Source: Cytophagales bacterium (GTDB lineage: Bacteria > Bacteroidota > Bacteroidia > Cytophagales > Microscillaceae). Taken from it: a stretch of 64,000 bases of DNA. Below, one piece after another: positions 54,021 to 62,909 of the stretch. The position numbers and the translations under genes were made by a program. The stretch lies in assembly GCA_004293905.1 (NCBI GenBank), contig RDZE01000020.1:1-64000 (forward strand). The letters are read 5' to 3'. The notes beneath the pieces were generated by a model. That model had not been told where the DNA came from, did not search any database, and saw only the letters and a list, made by a program, of their open reading frames with translations. How positions within the stretch are numbered: position 1 is the first letter of the stretch; each line of letters opens with the position of its first letter.

Positions 54021-55109
54021 ATGAAATTTACTGTATCACAAATAGCACAGATGATTCAAGGCAAAGTAAGCGGAAACGGCGACTTGCTCATCTCAAAATT
54101 AGCCAAAATAGACGAAGACGCCTCCGAAGAAAGCATCTGTTTTCTGGGCAATAGCAAATATGAAAATTACATATACACCACTTCAGCCGCCGCTGTCATA
54201 GTTGCCGAAACCTTCGAAGCCAAAAAAGAAGTCCTTACTACCCTCATTATCGTCAAAGACCCCTACCTTGCCTTTACTACCCTGCTCGAGCAATATGAAA
54301 AATTACTCAACCACCACCCCACAGGCATAGAATCACCCAGTTTTATAGATACTACAGCCCAATATGGTGAAAATATTTACATAGGGGCTTTCAGTTATAT
54401 AGGCAAAAATGTAAAAATAGGCAAAAATGTAAAAATATACCCCCACGTATTCATCGGTGAAAACGTAACCATTGGCGACAATACCACCCTCTATGCAGGC
54501 GTAAAAATATACTACCACTCCATCATTGGTAACCACTGCACATTGCACGCAGGCGTAGTAGTCGGAGGCGATGGCTTCGGATTTGCACCCCAAACCGATG
54601 GCACTTACAAAAATATACCTCAATTAGGCAACGTTATCATACACGATTATGTAAACATTGGTGCCAATACCACCATAGACCGCGCTACCATTGGAGCTAC
54701 AGTCATTCAAAAAGGGGTAAAAATAGACAACCTCGTACAAATAGGACACAATGTAGAAATCGGAGAACACACTGTTATTTCTGCCCAAACAGGTATTTCA
54801 GGCTCATGCAAAATAGGTAAATACTGTCGTATAGGAGGGCAAGTAGGCTTTGCAGGACATCTCGAAATAGCCGATAACACACAAATAGGCGCACAATCAG
54901 GCATCAATAGCTCAGTAGAAAAACAAGGAGCTACCATACAAGGATACCCCGCCTTCGATTACAAAGGTTTTATGAAATCATCGGTTGTGTTCAGACAATT
55001 GCCAGAACTAAAAAAGAAAGTAGAAAGACTCGAAAAACAACAAGTAGCTATAGAAGAACTCGATGCCATAAAAAAATTATTAGAACAAATGAAAGCTAAG
55101 TTTGAATAA
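54021..55109 (+). CDS. lpxD: UDP-3-O-(3-hydroxyacyl)glucosamine N-acyltransferase
   Basis: About 362 residues from ATG 54021. LpxD adds the second 3-hydroxyacyl chain to lipid A precursor. An N-terminal uridine-binding domain ([18 protein letters not shown]) is followed by a left-handed beta helix of hexapeptide repeats ([19 protein letters not shown] onward). GGDGFGFAP carries the conserved motif, and the catalytic His lies in [12 protein letters not shown]. The C-terminal helix extends to VERLEKQQ. It is the first lpx gene of the operon, with lpxC-fabZ 45 bases downstream. Confidence 0.97.
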   Translation: MKFTVSQIAQMIQGKVSGNGDLLISKLAKIDEDASEESICFLGNSKYENYIYTTSAAAVIVAETFEAKKEVLTTLIIVKDPYLAFTTLLEQYEKLLNHHPTGIESPSFIDTTAQYGENIYIGAFSYIGKNVKIGKNVKIYPHVFIGENVTIGDNTTLYAGVKIYYHSIIGNHCTLHAGVVVGGDGFGFAPQTDGTYKNIPQLGNVIIHDYVNIGANTTIDRATIGATVIQKGVKIDNLVQIGHNVEIGEHTVISAQTGISGSCKIGKYCRIGGQVGFAGHLEIADNTQIGAQSGINSSVEKQGATIQGYPAFDYKGFMKSSVVFRQLPELKKKVERLEKQQVAIEELDAIKKLLEQMKAKFE

Positions 55110-55154
55110 TTAAATAAATTTGCAACCAAAAAAATAGGAAGTCAGGATTTTACC

Positions 55155-56549
55155 ATGAACATAAAACAACAAACTATTCTAAAAGCAGTTGAAATATCAG
55201 GAGTAGGGCTACACACAGGCGTACCCAGCACCATGAAGTTTTTGCCTGCCAAAAGTAATCACGGCATCAAATTCCAACGCATAGACCTACCGGGCGAACC
55301 TATAGTAGATGCAGATGTAGACAATGTCGTTGACCTTTCCAGAGGAACTACCATAGAACAAAGCGGAGCGCGCATACATACTGTAGAGCACACACTTGCC
55401 GCCATCACAGGTTGCGAAATAGACAATGTGCTCATCCAACTCGATGGACCCGAACCTCCTATTATGGACGGTAGCTCTATGCAATATGTTGAAACACTAC
55501 AAGCCGCAGGCGTGGAAGAGCAAAATGCCTTCCGCAATTTTTTGGAAGTAACCGAAAGCATCTCTTACCGCGACAAAGCCAAAGAAATAGAAATAGCCGC
55601 GCTGCCACTCAATGACTATAGACTTACGGTAATGGTAGATTATAACTCGCCCATACTTGGTAGCCAACACGCCACATTAGACGATATAAAACACTTTGCA
55701 AAAGAAATAGCACCCTGCCGCACTTTCTGCTTCCTACACGAATTGGAAATGCTCTACAAACAAAATCTTATTAAAGGAGGCGACCTCAACAATGCCATCG
55801 TAATCGTAGATAGAGTCGTAAGCGATGATGAACTTGACTACCTCAAAGATTTATTTAAACAACCCAAAGTAGAGGTAAAAAAAGAAGGTATTCTTAACAA
55901 TGTAGAGCTTAGATACAAAAACGAGCCTGCACGACACAAACTATTAGACCTCATCGGCGACCTTACCCTTGTAGGAAGACCCATCAAAGGGCAAATATTA
56001 GCCGCCCGACCCGGACACGCTGCCAATATAGCTTTTGCAAAAAAACTAAAACAAACTTTCGGAAAAAAACAAAATACCATTCCTGACTACGACCCTAAAT
56101 TGCCTTCTTTGTTAGATATTAACCAAATCGGCAATATGTTACCTCATAGATACCCCTTTCAGTTGCTCGATAAAATTTATCACCTCGACGAAACTTCCGT
56201 AGCAGGTATCAAAAACGTAACCATCAATGAGCCTTTCTTCCAAGGGCACTTCCCCAGCAATCCCGTAATGCCCGGCGTATTACAAATAGAGGCGATGGCG
56301 CAAACAGGTGGAATTTTAGTACTCAGCACCGTACCTGACCCCGAAAACTACTGGGCTTATCTCATCGCCATAGAGAGTTGCAGGTTCAAAAGAATGGTAT
56401 TGCCCGGCGATACTGTTGTATTCAAATGCGAACTGATGTACCCCATCAGAAGAGGTATTGCCAAAATGCAAGGGCAAGCCTTCGTCGCTGGTAACTTAGT
56501 TTGTGAAGCCGTTTTATCCGCAAGTATTGTAAGAAAAGATGAAAAATAG
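55155..56549 (+). CDS. lpxC-fabZ: Bifunctional LpxC deacetylase / FabZ dehydratase
   Basis: 464 residues. Residues 1-310 are LpxC, the zinc UDP-3-O-acyl-GlcNAc deacetylase that commits to lipid A: SGVGLHTG, VEHTLAAITG (His79), DGSSMQYV, and RHKLLDLIGDL (zinc His/Asp). About 318-464 is FabZ, the 3-hydroxyacyl-ACP dehydratase: LPHRYPFQLLDK and FFQGHFPSNPVMPGVLQIEAMAQ (catalytic His, Glu). The fusion is standard in Bacteroidota and links lipid A to fatty acid synthesis in one polypeptide. A -7 element TAAATTTG at 55115-55122 could add an internal start. It overlaps lpxA by 11 bases. Confidence 0.98.
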   Translation: MNIKQQTILKAVEISGVGLHTGVPSTMKFLPAKSNHGIKFQRIDLPGEPIVDADVDNVVDLSRGTTIEQSGARIHTVEHTLAAITGCEIDNVLIQLDGPEPPIMDGSSMQYVETLQAAGVEEQNAFRNFLEVTESISYRDKAKEIEIAALPLNDYRLTVMVDYNSPILGSQHATLDDIKHFAKEIAPCRTFCFLHELEMLYKQNLIKGGDLNNAIVIVDRVVSDDELDYLKDLFKQPKVEVKKEGILNNVELRYKNEPARHKLLDLIGDLTLVGRPIKGQILAARPGHAANIAFAKKLKQTFGKKQNTIPDYDPKLPSLLDINQIGNMLPHRYPFQLLDKIYHLDETSVAGIKNVTINEPFFQGHFPSNPVMPGVLQIEAMAQTGGILVLSTVPDPENYWAYLIAIESCRFKRMVLPGDTVVFKCELMYPIRRGIAKMQGQAFVAGNLVCEAVLSASIVRKDEK

Positions 56550-57312
56550 CCCGCTCGCCTACATCCACCCAAATGCTCAAATAGGGCAAAATGTAACCAT
56601 AGAACACTTTGCTGTTATTTATGACAATGTAATCATCGGAGATAACACATGGATTGGACCGCACGCCATCATCATGCCTGGCGCACGTATTGGTAACGAC
56701 TGTAAAATACATCCGCACGCCGTAATTTCTAATATACCACAAGACCTTAAGTTCGATGGCGAAGATACCTTAGCCATCATTGGTGATAATACCGTCATTC
56801 GTGAGTGCGTTACTATTAATAGAGGTACTGTAGATAAAAATCGTACTGAAATAGGAAAAGACTGCCTTCTTATGGCTTATGTACACGTCGCACACGATTG
56901 TATCATTGGCGATAAATGTATCTTAGCCAATGCCGTACAATTAGCAGGACACGTAGAAATAGAGTACCATGTAACCGTAGGCGGCACTTCAGCCGTGCAC
57001 CAATTCGTAAAAATAGGACAACACGCCATGGTGGGCGGTGGTTCATTGGTACGAAAAGATGTGCCCCCTTATATTTTAGCATCACGCGAGCCACTCAATT
57101 TCGAAGGGGTCAATTTGGTAGGCTTGCGCCGAAGGGGTTTTTCCAATGAACAAATTGGCAATATCCAAGATATTTATAGGGTCATCTATCAAGGAGGACT
57201 CAATGTATCCGATGCGGTCAAAGAAGTAGAAAATACTTTCGCACCCTCCGAAGAAAGAAACCTCATCTTGCAATTTATCAAAAGTGCTACAAGAGGTATC
57301 ATCAAAGGCTAA
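56539..57312 (+). CDS. lpxA: UDP-N-acetylglucosamine acyltransferase
   Basis: 257 residues. LpxA adds the first 3-hydroxyacyl chain to UDP-GlcNAc. It has the left-handed beta helix with hexapeptides starting IHPNAQIGQNVTIEHF, the catalytic His region MAYVHVAHDCIIGDKC, and QLAGHVEIEYHVTVGG. The C-terminal helical domain contains NLVGLRRRGFSNEQIGNIQDIYRVIY. Its ATG lies inside the lpxC-fabZ 3' end (11-base overlap), so translation is coupled. Confidence 0.98.
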   Translation: MKNSPLAYIHPNAQIGQNVTIEHFAVIYDNVIIGDNTWIGPHAIIMPGARIGNDCKIHPHAVISNIPQDLKFDGEDTLAIIGDNTVIRECVTINRGTVDKNRTEIGKDCLLMAYVHVAHDCIIGDKCILANAVQLAGHVEIEYHVTVGGTSAVHQFVKIGQHAMVGGGSLVRKDVPPYILASREPLNFEGVNLVGLRRRGFSNEQIGNIQDIYRVIYQGGLNVSDAVKEVENTFAPSEERNLILQFIKSATRGIIKG

Positions 57313-57317
57313 ACAGT

Positions 57318-57944
57318 GTGGAAATCATTGTAGATCAGTTGGGTAAAAAATTTGAGTATGAATGGATTTTTAGGCAACTATCTTTCCATTTTCATACCCA
57401 AAATGATAATAAATATGCCATCGTAGGGGCTAATGGTTCTGGTAAATCTACTTTTATGCAAATCCTTAGCGGATATATGCTTTCTACCGAAGGCACTATT
57501 CAATACAAACACCAAGACCAAAATATTGCACCCGAAAAAATCTACACCCAAATCAACTTTGTAGCCCCTTATACAGAACTCATAGAGGAACTTTCGCCCT
57601 TAGAACTATTACATATACACCAACAATTTAAACCACTAAAATTAACCCCAAAAGCACTCCTCGAAATACTTTATTTGGACAACGCCCAACAGAAACCTAT
57701 CCGTTTTTTTTCATCGGGTATGAAACAACGCCTCAAATTAGGACTTGCTTTTTTTTCGCAAGGAACACTACTTTTTTTAGACGAGCCTACCAGCAACTTA
57801 GACCAAAAAGGGATACAATGGTACAATGACCAACTACAACAGCTCTCCCCCGAAACGCTCATCATCATTGCCTCGAATGATAAAAGAGAATATGAACTCT
57901 GCCAAGAAACAATCCCCATAGAACAGTTTAAAAATAGAAAATAA
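57318..57944 (+). CDS. ABC ATPase of the lpx operon
   Basis: 208 residues starting at a GTG (57318), 5 bases after lpxA; no ATG offers a better start. It is a small ABC ATPase with Walker A GANGSGKS (37-44), Q-loop INFVAPYTELIEEL, signature FSSGMKQRLKLG and Walker B LLFLDEPTSNLD. The signature has SSGM in place of SGGQ. No permease gene follows, so it must pair with one elsewhere. Its position suggests a role in moving a lipid or envelope product (inference). Confidence 0.85.
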   Translation: MEIIVDQLGKKFEYEWIFRQLSFHFHTQNDNKYAIVGANGSGKSTFMQILSGYMLSTEGTIQYKHQDQNIAPEKIYTQINFVAPYTELIEELSPLELLHIHQQFKPLKLTPKALLEILYLDNAQQKPIRFFSSGMKQRLKLGLAFFSQGTLLFLDEPTSNLDQKGIQWYNDQLQQLSPETLIIIASNDKREYELCQETIPIEQFKNRK

Positions 57945-58052
57945 TTTCATAAATAACTAAAAAAATAGTTGATTTTTTGTAATATTCTTTTCCTCTTGTA
58001 GTAATCTAAAAAGCAAGCCGTTTTATTTTACTTACATAATCTATTTTTAGCA

Positions 58053-60443
58053 ATGAAAAAACTAATGAAAATGCTCTTAGTAGGGTTGTTATTGATGCCT
58101 TATTATTTGCAAGCCCAAAACCCCGAAATTCCTGAGAAAACAATTTCCCCCTATTTCTTTGTCAAAAGCAATGACAAAACCGACCAAATGCCGATGAAAT
58201 CTACCTCTGCCGATGTACAAATTGCAGGGGTCATCGCTGATGTAACCATCACACAAGTCTATGTCAATCAAGGACGCAATGCCTTAGAAGCCATTTATGT
58301 TTTCCCTGCCTCAACACGTGCAGCAGTCTATGCAATGACCATGACCATAGGCAATAGAAGAATTACGGCAAACATAGAAGAAAAAAACAAAGCCCGCGAG
58401 CAATACGAAGAAGCGAAAGAACAAGGCAAAACAGCCTCCTTATTAGAGCAAAAACGCCCCAATGTTTTTCAAATGAATGTAGCCAACATCATGCCCAATG
58501 ACTCTATTACGGTCGTTTTGCGCTATACTGAACTATTAGTACCCACCGAAGGAATCTACGAATTTTCGTACCCTACCGTAGTAGGACCGCGCTACTCCAC
58601 CACTCCCGAAGACGATGCCACTGACTACGAAAAATGGGTAGCCAACCCTTACCTCAAAGAAGGACAAGCCCCCACCTACCAATTCAATATTTCTGCTCGC
58701 CTCAATGCGGGTATGCCCATACAAGAAGTCTTCTGTAGTTCGCACAAAGTAAATGTAAACTACCAAGATAAAAACATAGCCAAAATTCTTTTAGATGCTA
58801 CCGAAACCGATGGAGGCAACCGCGATTATATATTGAAATACCGTTTAGCGGGTGGGCAAGTACAATCGGGCGTTTTGATTTATAATGGTGAAAATGAAGC
58901 TCTTAGCGATAGCCAAAATGCAGAAACTGTAGAGCCAGAGAAGTTTTTCCTGCTGATGATGCAGCCTCCAAGAGTCCCTACTGACAATCAAATTCCGCCC
59001 CGAGAGTATGTTTTTATCATTGATGTATCGGGTTCTATGTCGGGTTTTCCCTTAGAAATTTCTAAAAAATTCATCAAAAATTTGATTGGAAGCCTTCGCC
59101 CAACTGACAAATTCAATATTATGCTTTTCGAAAGTAGCAATGCCATGCTCTACAAAGAATCTGTCAATGCCACTGCCCAAAATATAGACCTCGCCATGCA
59201 AGTCATAGACCGACAACAAGGCAGCGGAGGCACTAATTTATTACCCGCACTCAAAAACGCATTTGCATTCCCAAATGTAACAGAGTTTGCGCGTAGCTTT
59301 GTAGTCGTAACAGATGGCTATGTAACCGTAGAAAAAGAAGCCTTTGACCTCATTCGCAACCAATTGAACCAAGCCAATTTGTTTGCCTTTGGTATCGGAA
59401 GTTCTGTCAATCGTTTGCTCATAGAAGGAATGGCACGTGCAGGGCAAGGAGAGCCATTTTTCATCACAAAGCCTGAAGAAGCTGACAATGTAGCCCAAAA
59501 ATTTATTAAATATGTGCAACACCCCGTACTAACCAATATCAAAGTAAGTTATGAAGGTTGTCAGGTCTATGACATTAACCCCGTAGCCATTCCCGATGTT
59601 TTTGCTCAAAGACCTGTTATTATCTATGGAAAATTCAAAGGAAAAGCTGAAGGAAAAATCACCATCGAAGGACTTTCTGGCAATTCTACCTATACCTACA
59701 CCGCACTATTACAAGAAGCTAACACCCAAAACAACCAAGCACTCCGTTATCTTTGGGCAAGAAACCAAATAGCCATCTTGGGTGATTATACCAAACTATA
59801 TACTTCCGATTCACAACACCAAAAACGCATTGAAGAAATCACACAATTGGGTTTAAAATACAATCTACTAACTGATTATACTTCTTTTATAGCCATAGAC
59901 GAAGAAGTACGCAATGTAAATGGCAAATTAGAAACTGTAAAACAACCACTACCATTACCACAAGGTGTTAGTAACAATGCGGTAGGCGAAGAATCAGAAG
60001 ATTTTAGCAGAGGAGGAGTAAGTACAAACTTTAGTAACGTAACAACAACCAATCAGAAAGACCCTAAAAAATCGTACAACAAAACAGTCGTTAAAGAAAA
60101 ACATGATGTTGTAGATGTTAAAGACGAAGTAGAAGAAGTCTTTTTACAAGTAGAGAGTTTGCCCGAATATCAGGGAGGAATTGTTGCTTTTTATCAATGG
60201 TTTGAGCAAGAGTTTCAAAAAACACCTGAATACAAACAAGCAAACAAAACAACCTTAGCCGTTACCTTAGAAATAGACGAGCAGGGTAAAGTAGTAAAAG
60301 CAACTATTGACAAAGGAAGTTTAGGCGCAGCAATAGACAAAGTAATCATAGACATACTACTAAAATCGGCTAATTGGAAACCCGGCACTATGAATGGCAA
60401 ACCAACGAAATCAAAAATAAGCATTCCCATCTATTTAAAATAA
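58053..60443 (+). CDS. VIT-vWA protein with TonB-like C-terminal domain
   Basis: 796 residues. Signal peptide 1-22 (ends YYLQAQ). A VIT domain (about 40-170: VADVTITQVYVNQG, EAIYVFPAS, MNVANIMPND) is followed by a vWA domain (about 317-500) with an intact MIDAS DVSGSMSG at 324-331 and TDGYVT. A helical and beta region with RYLWARNQIAILGDY follows, then a low-complexity spacer (about 640-700). The TonB_C-like end (about 715-796) has VTLEIDEQGKVVKATI and ANWKPGTMNGKPTKSKISIPI. Such proteins are thought to bind partners via vWA at the envelope. No TM anchor is seen. A strong terminator follows. Confidence 0.87.
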   Translation: MKKLMKMLLVGLLLMPYYLQAQNPEIPEKTISPYFFVKSNDKTDQMPMKSTSADVQIAGVIADVTITQVYVNQGRNALEAIYVFPASTRAAVYAMTMTIGNRRITANIEEKNKAREQYEEAKEQGKTASLLEQKRPNVFQMNVANIMPNDSITVVLRYTELLVPTEGIYEFSYPTVVGPRYSTTPEDDATDYEKWVANPYLKEGQAPTYQFNISARLNAGMPIQEVFCSSHKVNVNYQDKNIAKILLDATETDGGNRDYILKYRLAGGQVQSGVLIYNGENEALSDSQNAETVEPEKFFLLMMQPPRVPTDNQIPPREYVFIIDVSGSMSGFPLEISKKFIKNLIGSLRPTDKFNIMLFESSNAMLYKESVNATAQNIDLAMQVIDRQQGSGGTNLLPALKNAFAFPNVTEFARSFVVVTDGYVTVEKEAFDLIRNQLNQANLFAFGIGSSVNRLLIEGMARAGQGEPFFITKPEEADNVAQKFIKYVQHPVLTNIKVSYEGCQVYDINPVAIPDVFAQRPVIIYGKFKGKAEGKITIEGLSGNSTYTYTALLQEANTQNNQALRYLWARNQIAILGDYTKLYTSDSQHQKRIEEITQLGLKYNLLTDYTSFIAIDEEVRNVNGKLETVKQPLPLPQGVSNNAVGEESEDFSRGGVSTNFSNVTTTNQKDPKKSYNKTVVKEKHDVVDVKDEVEEVFLQVESLPEYQGGIVAFYQWFEQEFQKTPEYKQANKTTLAVTLEIDEQGKVVKATIDKGSLGAAIDKVIIDILLKSANWKPGTMNGKPTKSKISIPIYLK

Positions 60444-60467
60444 GATTCTTCATACCACTTTGTTCAG

Positions 60468-60505
60468 GTAGTGTTACTTATTCGCTAAGTAGCACTACTT
60501 TTTTT
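60468..60505 (+). terminator. Strong intrinsic terminator after the VIT-vWA gene
   Basis: A 13-bp stem with one G-U wobble pairs 60468-60480 (GTAGTGTTACTTA) with 60486-60498 (TAAGTAGCACTAC) across a 5-base TTCGC loop. Seven T residues follow (60499-60505). It is 25 bases past the stop codon. Confidence 0.85.
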
Positions 60506-60565
60506 AGTAGTTTCCTTTGTATTCTGCTATATAATGAGTTTTTTTGCAAAAAATCTATATTTCCA

Positions 60566-61819
60566 ATGAAAAAAGTAAACTATTTATTCTCTTTAATCTT
60601 GTTGTTTGGTTTATTGTTGTATGGTTGTAATCAAGGAGGAAACTCTAATAACAGTGGTGATAATACTAAAAAAGATACCTCAAAGACTACTCAAGAAGAC
60701 AAAAAAGAAAGCAATCCCAAACCTATAGACCCACAATACGGGCACTTAGCGCGCTTTATTGCAGGTCTGCCCGCCGAATCAGGAAGCCCCTATGCCAAAT
60801 ATGAATCAGAAGCAGGCTGGAAAAACTTCGCTAGTAGTTCAGATAATCAATGGAGTTTTATTAACAATAAAAAAGTGCCTGTAATGAAAGAATGGGCAAA
60901 CCAAGAGTTGAAAAAAATAAACGAAAAGAAAGGTTTGTTATTTTACCCATTCAGTGGTCCTGATTTTTTGCATGCGGCTGTGTTTTTCCCCGAAGTAGAT
61001 GAAATTGTAATGATTGGTTTAGAACCTATTGGTAATTTACCGAATATGGACGAAATAGCAAAAAAATCTTTAGGCGGTTATTTTGGTGTTTTACAACAAT
61101 CCTTGTACTCTATCCTTAACCTTAGTTTTTTCCAAACTAACCACATGGCAGTAGAGCTCACAGGCAAAAACAACCCTACAGTTGATGGTACTTTACCTGT
61201 GCTTTTCTTATTCATAGAGCGAACAGGACACAAAGTACTTCACTATGAAAAAATAGCCATTAGCCCCGAAGGAAAAATAATTTCGGCAGATAAAGTACAA
61301 AATAAAGGTACAGATTCTACTTATTATGGTACTAAAATCGCTTTCCGCCGCAATGACAAACCCAATGAATACAAAGTATTGTACTACTTTGCGGTAAATC
61401 TACAAGATACACCCTACACTGCAACAAGTGGTTTGACGGCAGGTGGCTTGAATGAAAGAAAAGATTTGCTGAATTATTTAGAGAGTTTGAAAATAAACGT
61501 AACGTATTTGAAATCAGCCTCTTACTTGATGTATCGCGATACTTTTTCGCGTATCAGAAATATCATTCTTGGGCAATCTGAGTATCTTTTGCAAGACGAT
61601 TCGGGTATGCCTATTAACTTTATAGCTAAAGATAAATGGAAGACTACTTTTTATGGCACTTATACTTCGCCTATACCTTTGTTTTCGGTACGCTATCAAC
61701 CCGATTTGCGCGTTGTTTATCAAAAAGGAGGAGCGAACGTAAAACCTTTGCCTTTTGGTATTGGCTACCAATATGCACCCGGAACTTCTAACTTAATGTT
61801 GGCTGAAAAAATAAAGTAA
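60566..61819 (+). CDS. Lipoprotein of unknown family, paralogue B
   Basis: About 417 residues from ATG 60566 (MKKVNYLF); the open frame upstream to 60374 is inside the previous gene and terminator and is not credible. The signal ends LLLYGCNQ and is followed by a Gly/Asn/Asp/Lys spacer. It has the same blocks as the gene at 12556-13815: RFIAGLPAESGS, LFYPFSGPDFLHAAVFFP, VMIGLEPIG, VDGTLPVLFLF, YLKSASYLMYRDTF, YLLQDDSGMP and PLPFGIGYQYA. By eye about half the residues agree. Function is unknown; both copies seem intact. It ends before a bidirectional terminator. Confidence 0.82.
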   Translation: MKKVNYLFSLILLFGLLLYGCNQGGNSNNSGDNTKKDTSKTTQEDKKESNPKPIDPQYGHLARFIAGLPAESGSPYAKYESEAGWKNFASSSDNQWSFINNKKVPVMKEWANQELKKINEKKGLLFYPFSGPDFLHAAVFFPEVDEIVMIGLEPIGNLPNMDEIAKKSLGGYFGVLQQSLYSILNLSFFQTNHMAVELTGKNNPTVDGTLPVLFLFIERTGHKVLHYEKIAISPEGKIISADKVQNKGTDSTYYGTKIAFRRNDKPNEYKVLYYFAVNLQDTPYTATSGLTAGGLNERKDLLNYLESLKINVTYLKSASYLMYRDTFSRIRNIILGQSEYLLQDDSGMPINFIAKDKWKTTFYGTYTSPIPLFSVRYQPDLRVVYQKGGANVKPLPFGIGYQYAPGTSNLMLAEKIK

Positions 61820-61838
61820 TTCTTTACATCAAAACAAT

Positions 61839-61875
61839 AAAAAGGTGCTGCTTTATCACAAAACAGCACCTTTTT
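61839..61875. terminator. Bidirectional terminator between convergent genes
   Basis: A perfect 12-bp stem (AAAAAGGTGCTG at 61839-61850, complement at 61864-61875) has a 13-base loop. A/T flanks give a U-run on both strands. It serves the lipoprotein gene (plus) and the patatin gene (minus). Confidence 0.85.
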
Positions 61876-61878
61876 TTA

Positions 61879-62889
61879 TTATAAGAAGATATTTTCTAAA
61901 TCGCAAGTAGATTGGTTTCCGATGTGCTCGTAATTGTTTTTTAACCAAATTTCAGCCGTTTGCCTGCCTTTTGCTTTGAGGCTTTTGAGAAACTCCCAAT
62001 TAGTATTGTATTTGCTTGATACACCTAAATTTTCAACTACTTCCTCCATACTGATATGATGAATGAGTAAACTACGTAGTTTTTCGTGTTTGTCTAAGCC
62101 CAAATGTAAATTTTTCTGCACAAAATTAATCCTTCGCATTTCGTGCATAAGGCTGGCATTAAAACTGATTTCATTGATGCGGTCGCGAATTTCTACAGAA
62201 GTTTTGGGTATATTTCTGATTTGTATGGGGTTGATTTGTACCAAAACGATGTCTTTAGTTTCGGTATTGTCTATGAGTGGGAATATGGGCGGATTTCCCA
62301 TAAAACCTCCGTCCCAATAGGCTTCGCCCTCTATCTCAACGGCTTTGAAAAGATGAGGTAAGCAAGCAGATGCCATGACTGCATCGGCAGAAATCTCACC
62401 AATATCGAATACTTTTGCACGCGAAGTGCGTACATTGGTAGCACAAACAAAAAGTTTGATTTCTTTGAATTTTCTTAGTTTCTCAAAATTAACAAACTCC
62501 TTCAATAAGTCCTTCAAAGGGTTGTAATCCATAGGGTTGAATTGATAAGGAGAAAACATTTGTGAGAAGAAATCGAACATATAATAACTAGGCGAGTAGT
62601 CCATACGCCCTGAGCCTAACCATCGATCTACCCAACTTGGCTGCATAGGCGAGTAAGTTTGCGTGTCGGATACTTTTTTCCAAAATTTATTTAGTAAGCG
62701 AATTGCCCCTTGTCGCCCTGATTTTTGCCAACCTGCCGCCAAGAGTGTGGCATTGATAGCTCCTGCACTTGTGCCGCAAACTCCCTCTATCACAAGGCTT
62801 TCTACTTCCAAGAGCCTTTCTAATACACCCCAAGTAAAAGCTCCGTGAGAGCCGCCGCCCTGTAGGGCTAAATCGATGGTTTTGAACAT
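61879..62889 (-). CDS. Patatin-like phospholipase
   Basis: 336 residues, cytoplasmic by sequence (no signal). The oxyanion loop LALQGGGSHGAFTWGVLERLLE is followed by nucleophile GTSAG (Ser41) and the dyad Asp in YWDGGFMGNPPIFPL. It is a serine-aspartate acylhydrolase acting on phospholipid or lipid acyl esters. The family includes RssA/YchK-type proteins and effector lipases, but no secretion signal is evident. It is 20 bases downstream of the dehydrogenase gene on the same strand. Confidence 0.93.
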   Translation of the reverse strand: MFKTIDLALQGGGSHGAFTWGVLERLLEVESLVIEGVCGTSAGAINATLLAAGWQKSGRQGAIRLLNKFWKKVSDTQTYSPMQPSWVDRWLGSGRMDYSPSYYMFDFFSQMFSPYQFNPMDYNPLKDLLKEFVNFEKLRKFKEIKLFVCATNVRTSRAKVFDIGEISADAVMASACLPHLFKAVEIEGEAYWDGGFMGNPPIFPLIDNTETKDIVLVQINPIQIRNIPKTSVEIRDRINEISFNASLMHEMRRINFVQKNLHLGLDKHEKLRSLLIHHISMEEVVENLGVSSKYNTNWEFLKSLKAKGRQTAEIWLKNNYEHIGNQSTCDLENIFL

Positions 62890-62909
62890 ATTTTTGAGTT
62901 TTTTTTAGG

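Noticed and set aside
60374..60565. N-terminal extension of lipoprotein paralogue B
   Set aside because: It lies over the end of the VIT-vWA gene and its terminator, and would bury the lipoprotein signal inside the protein.
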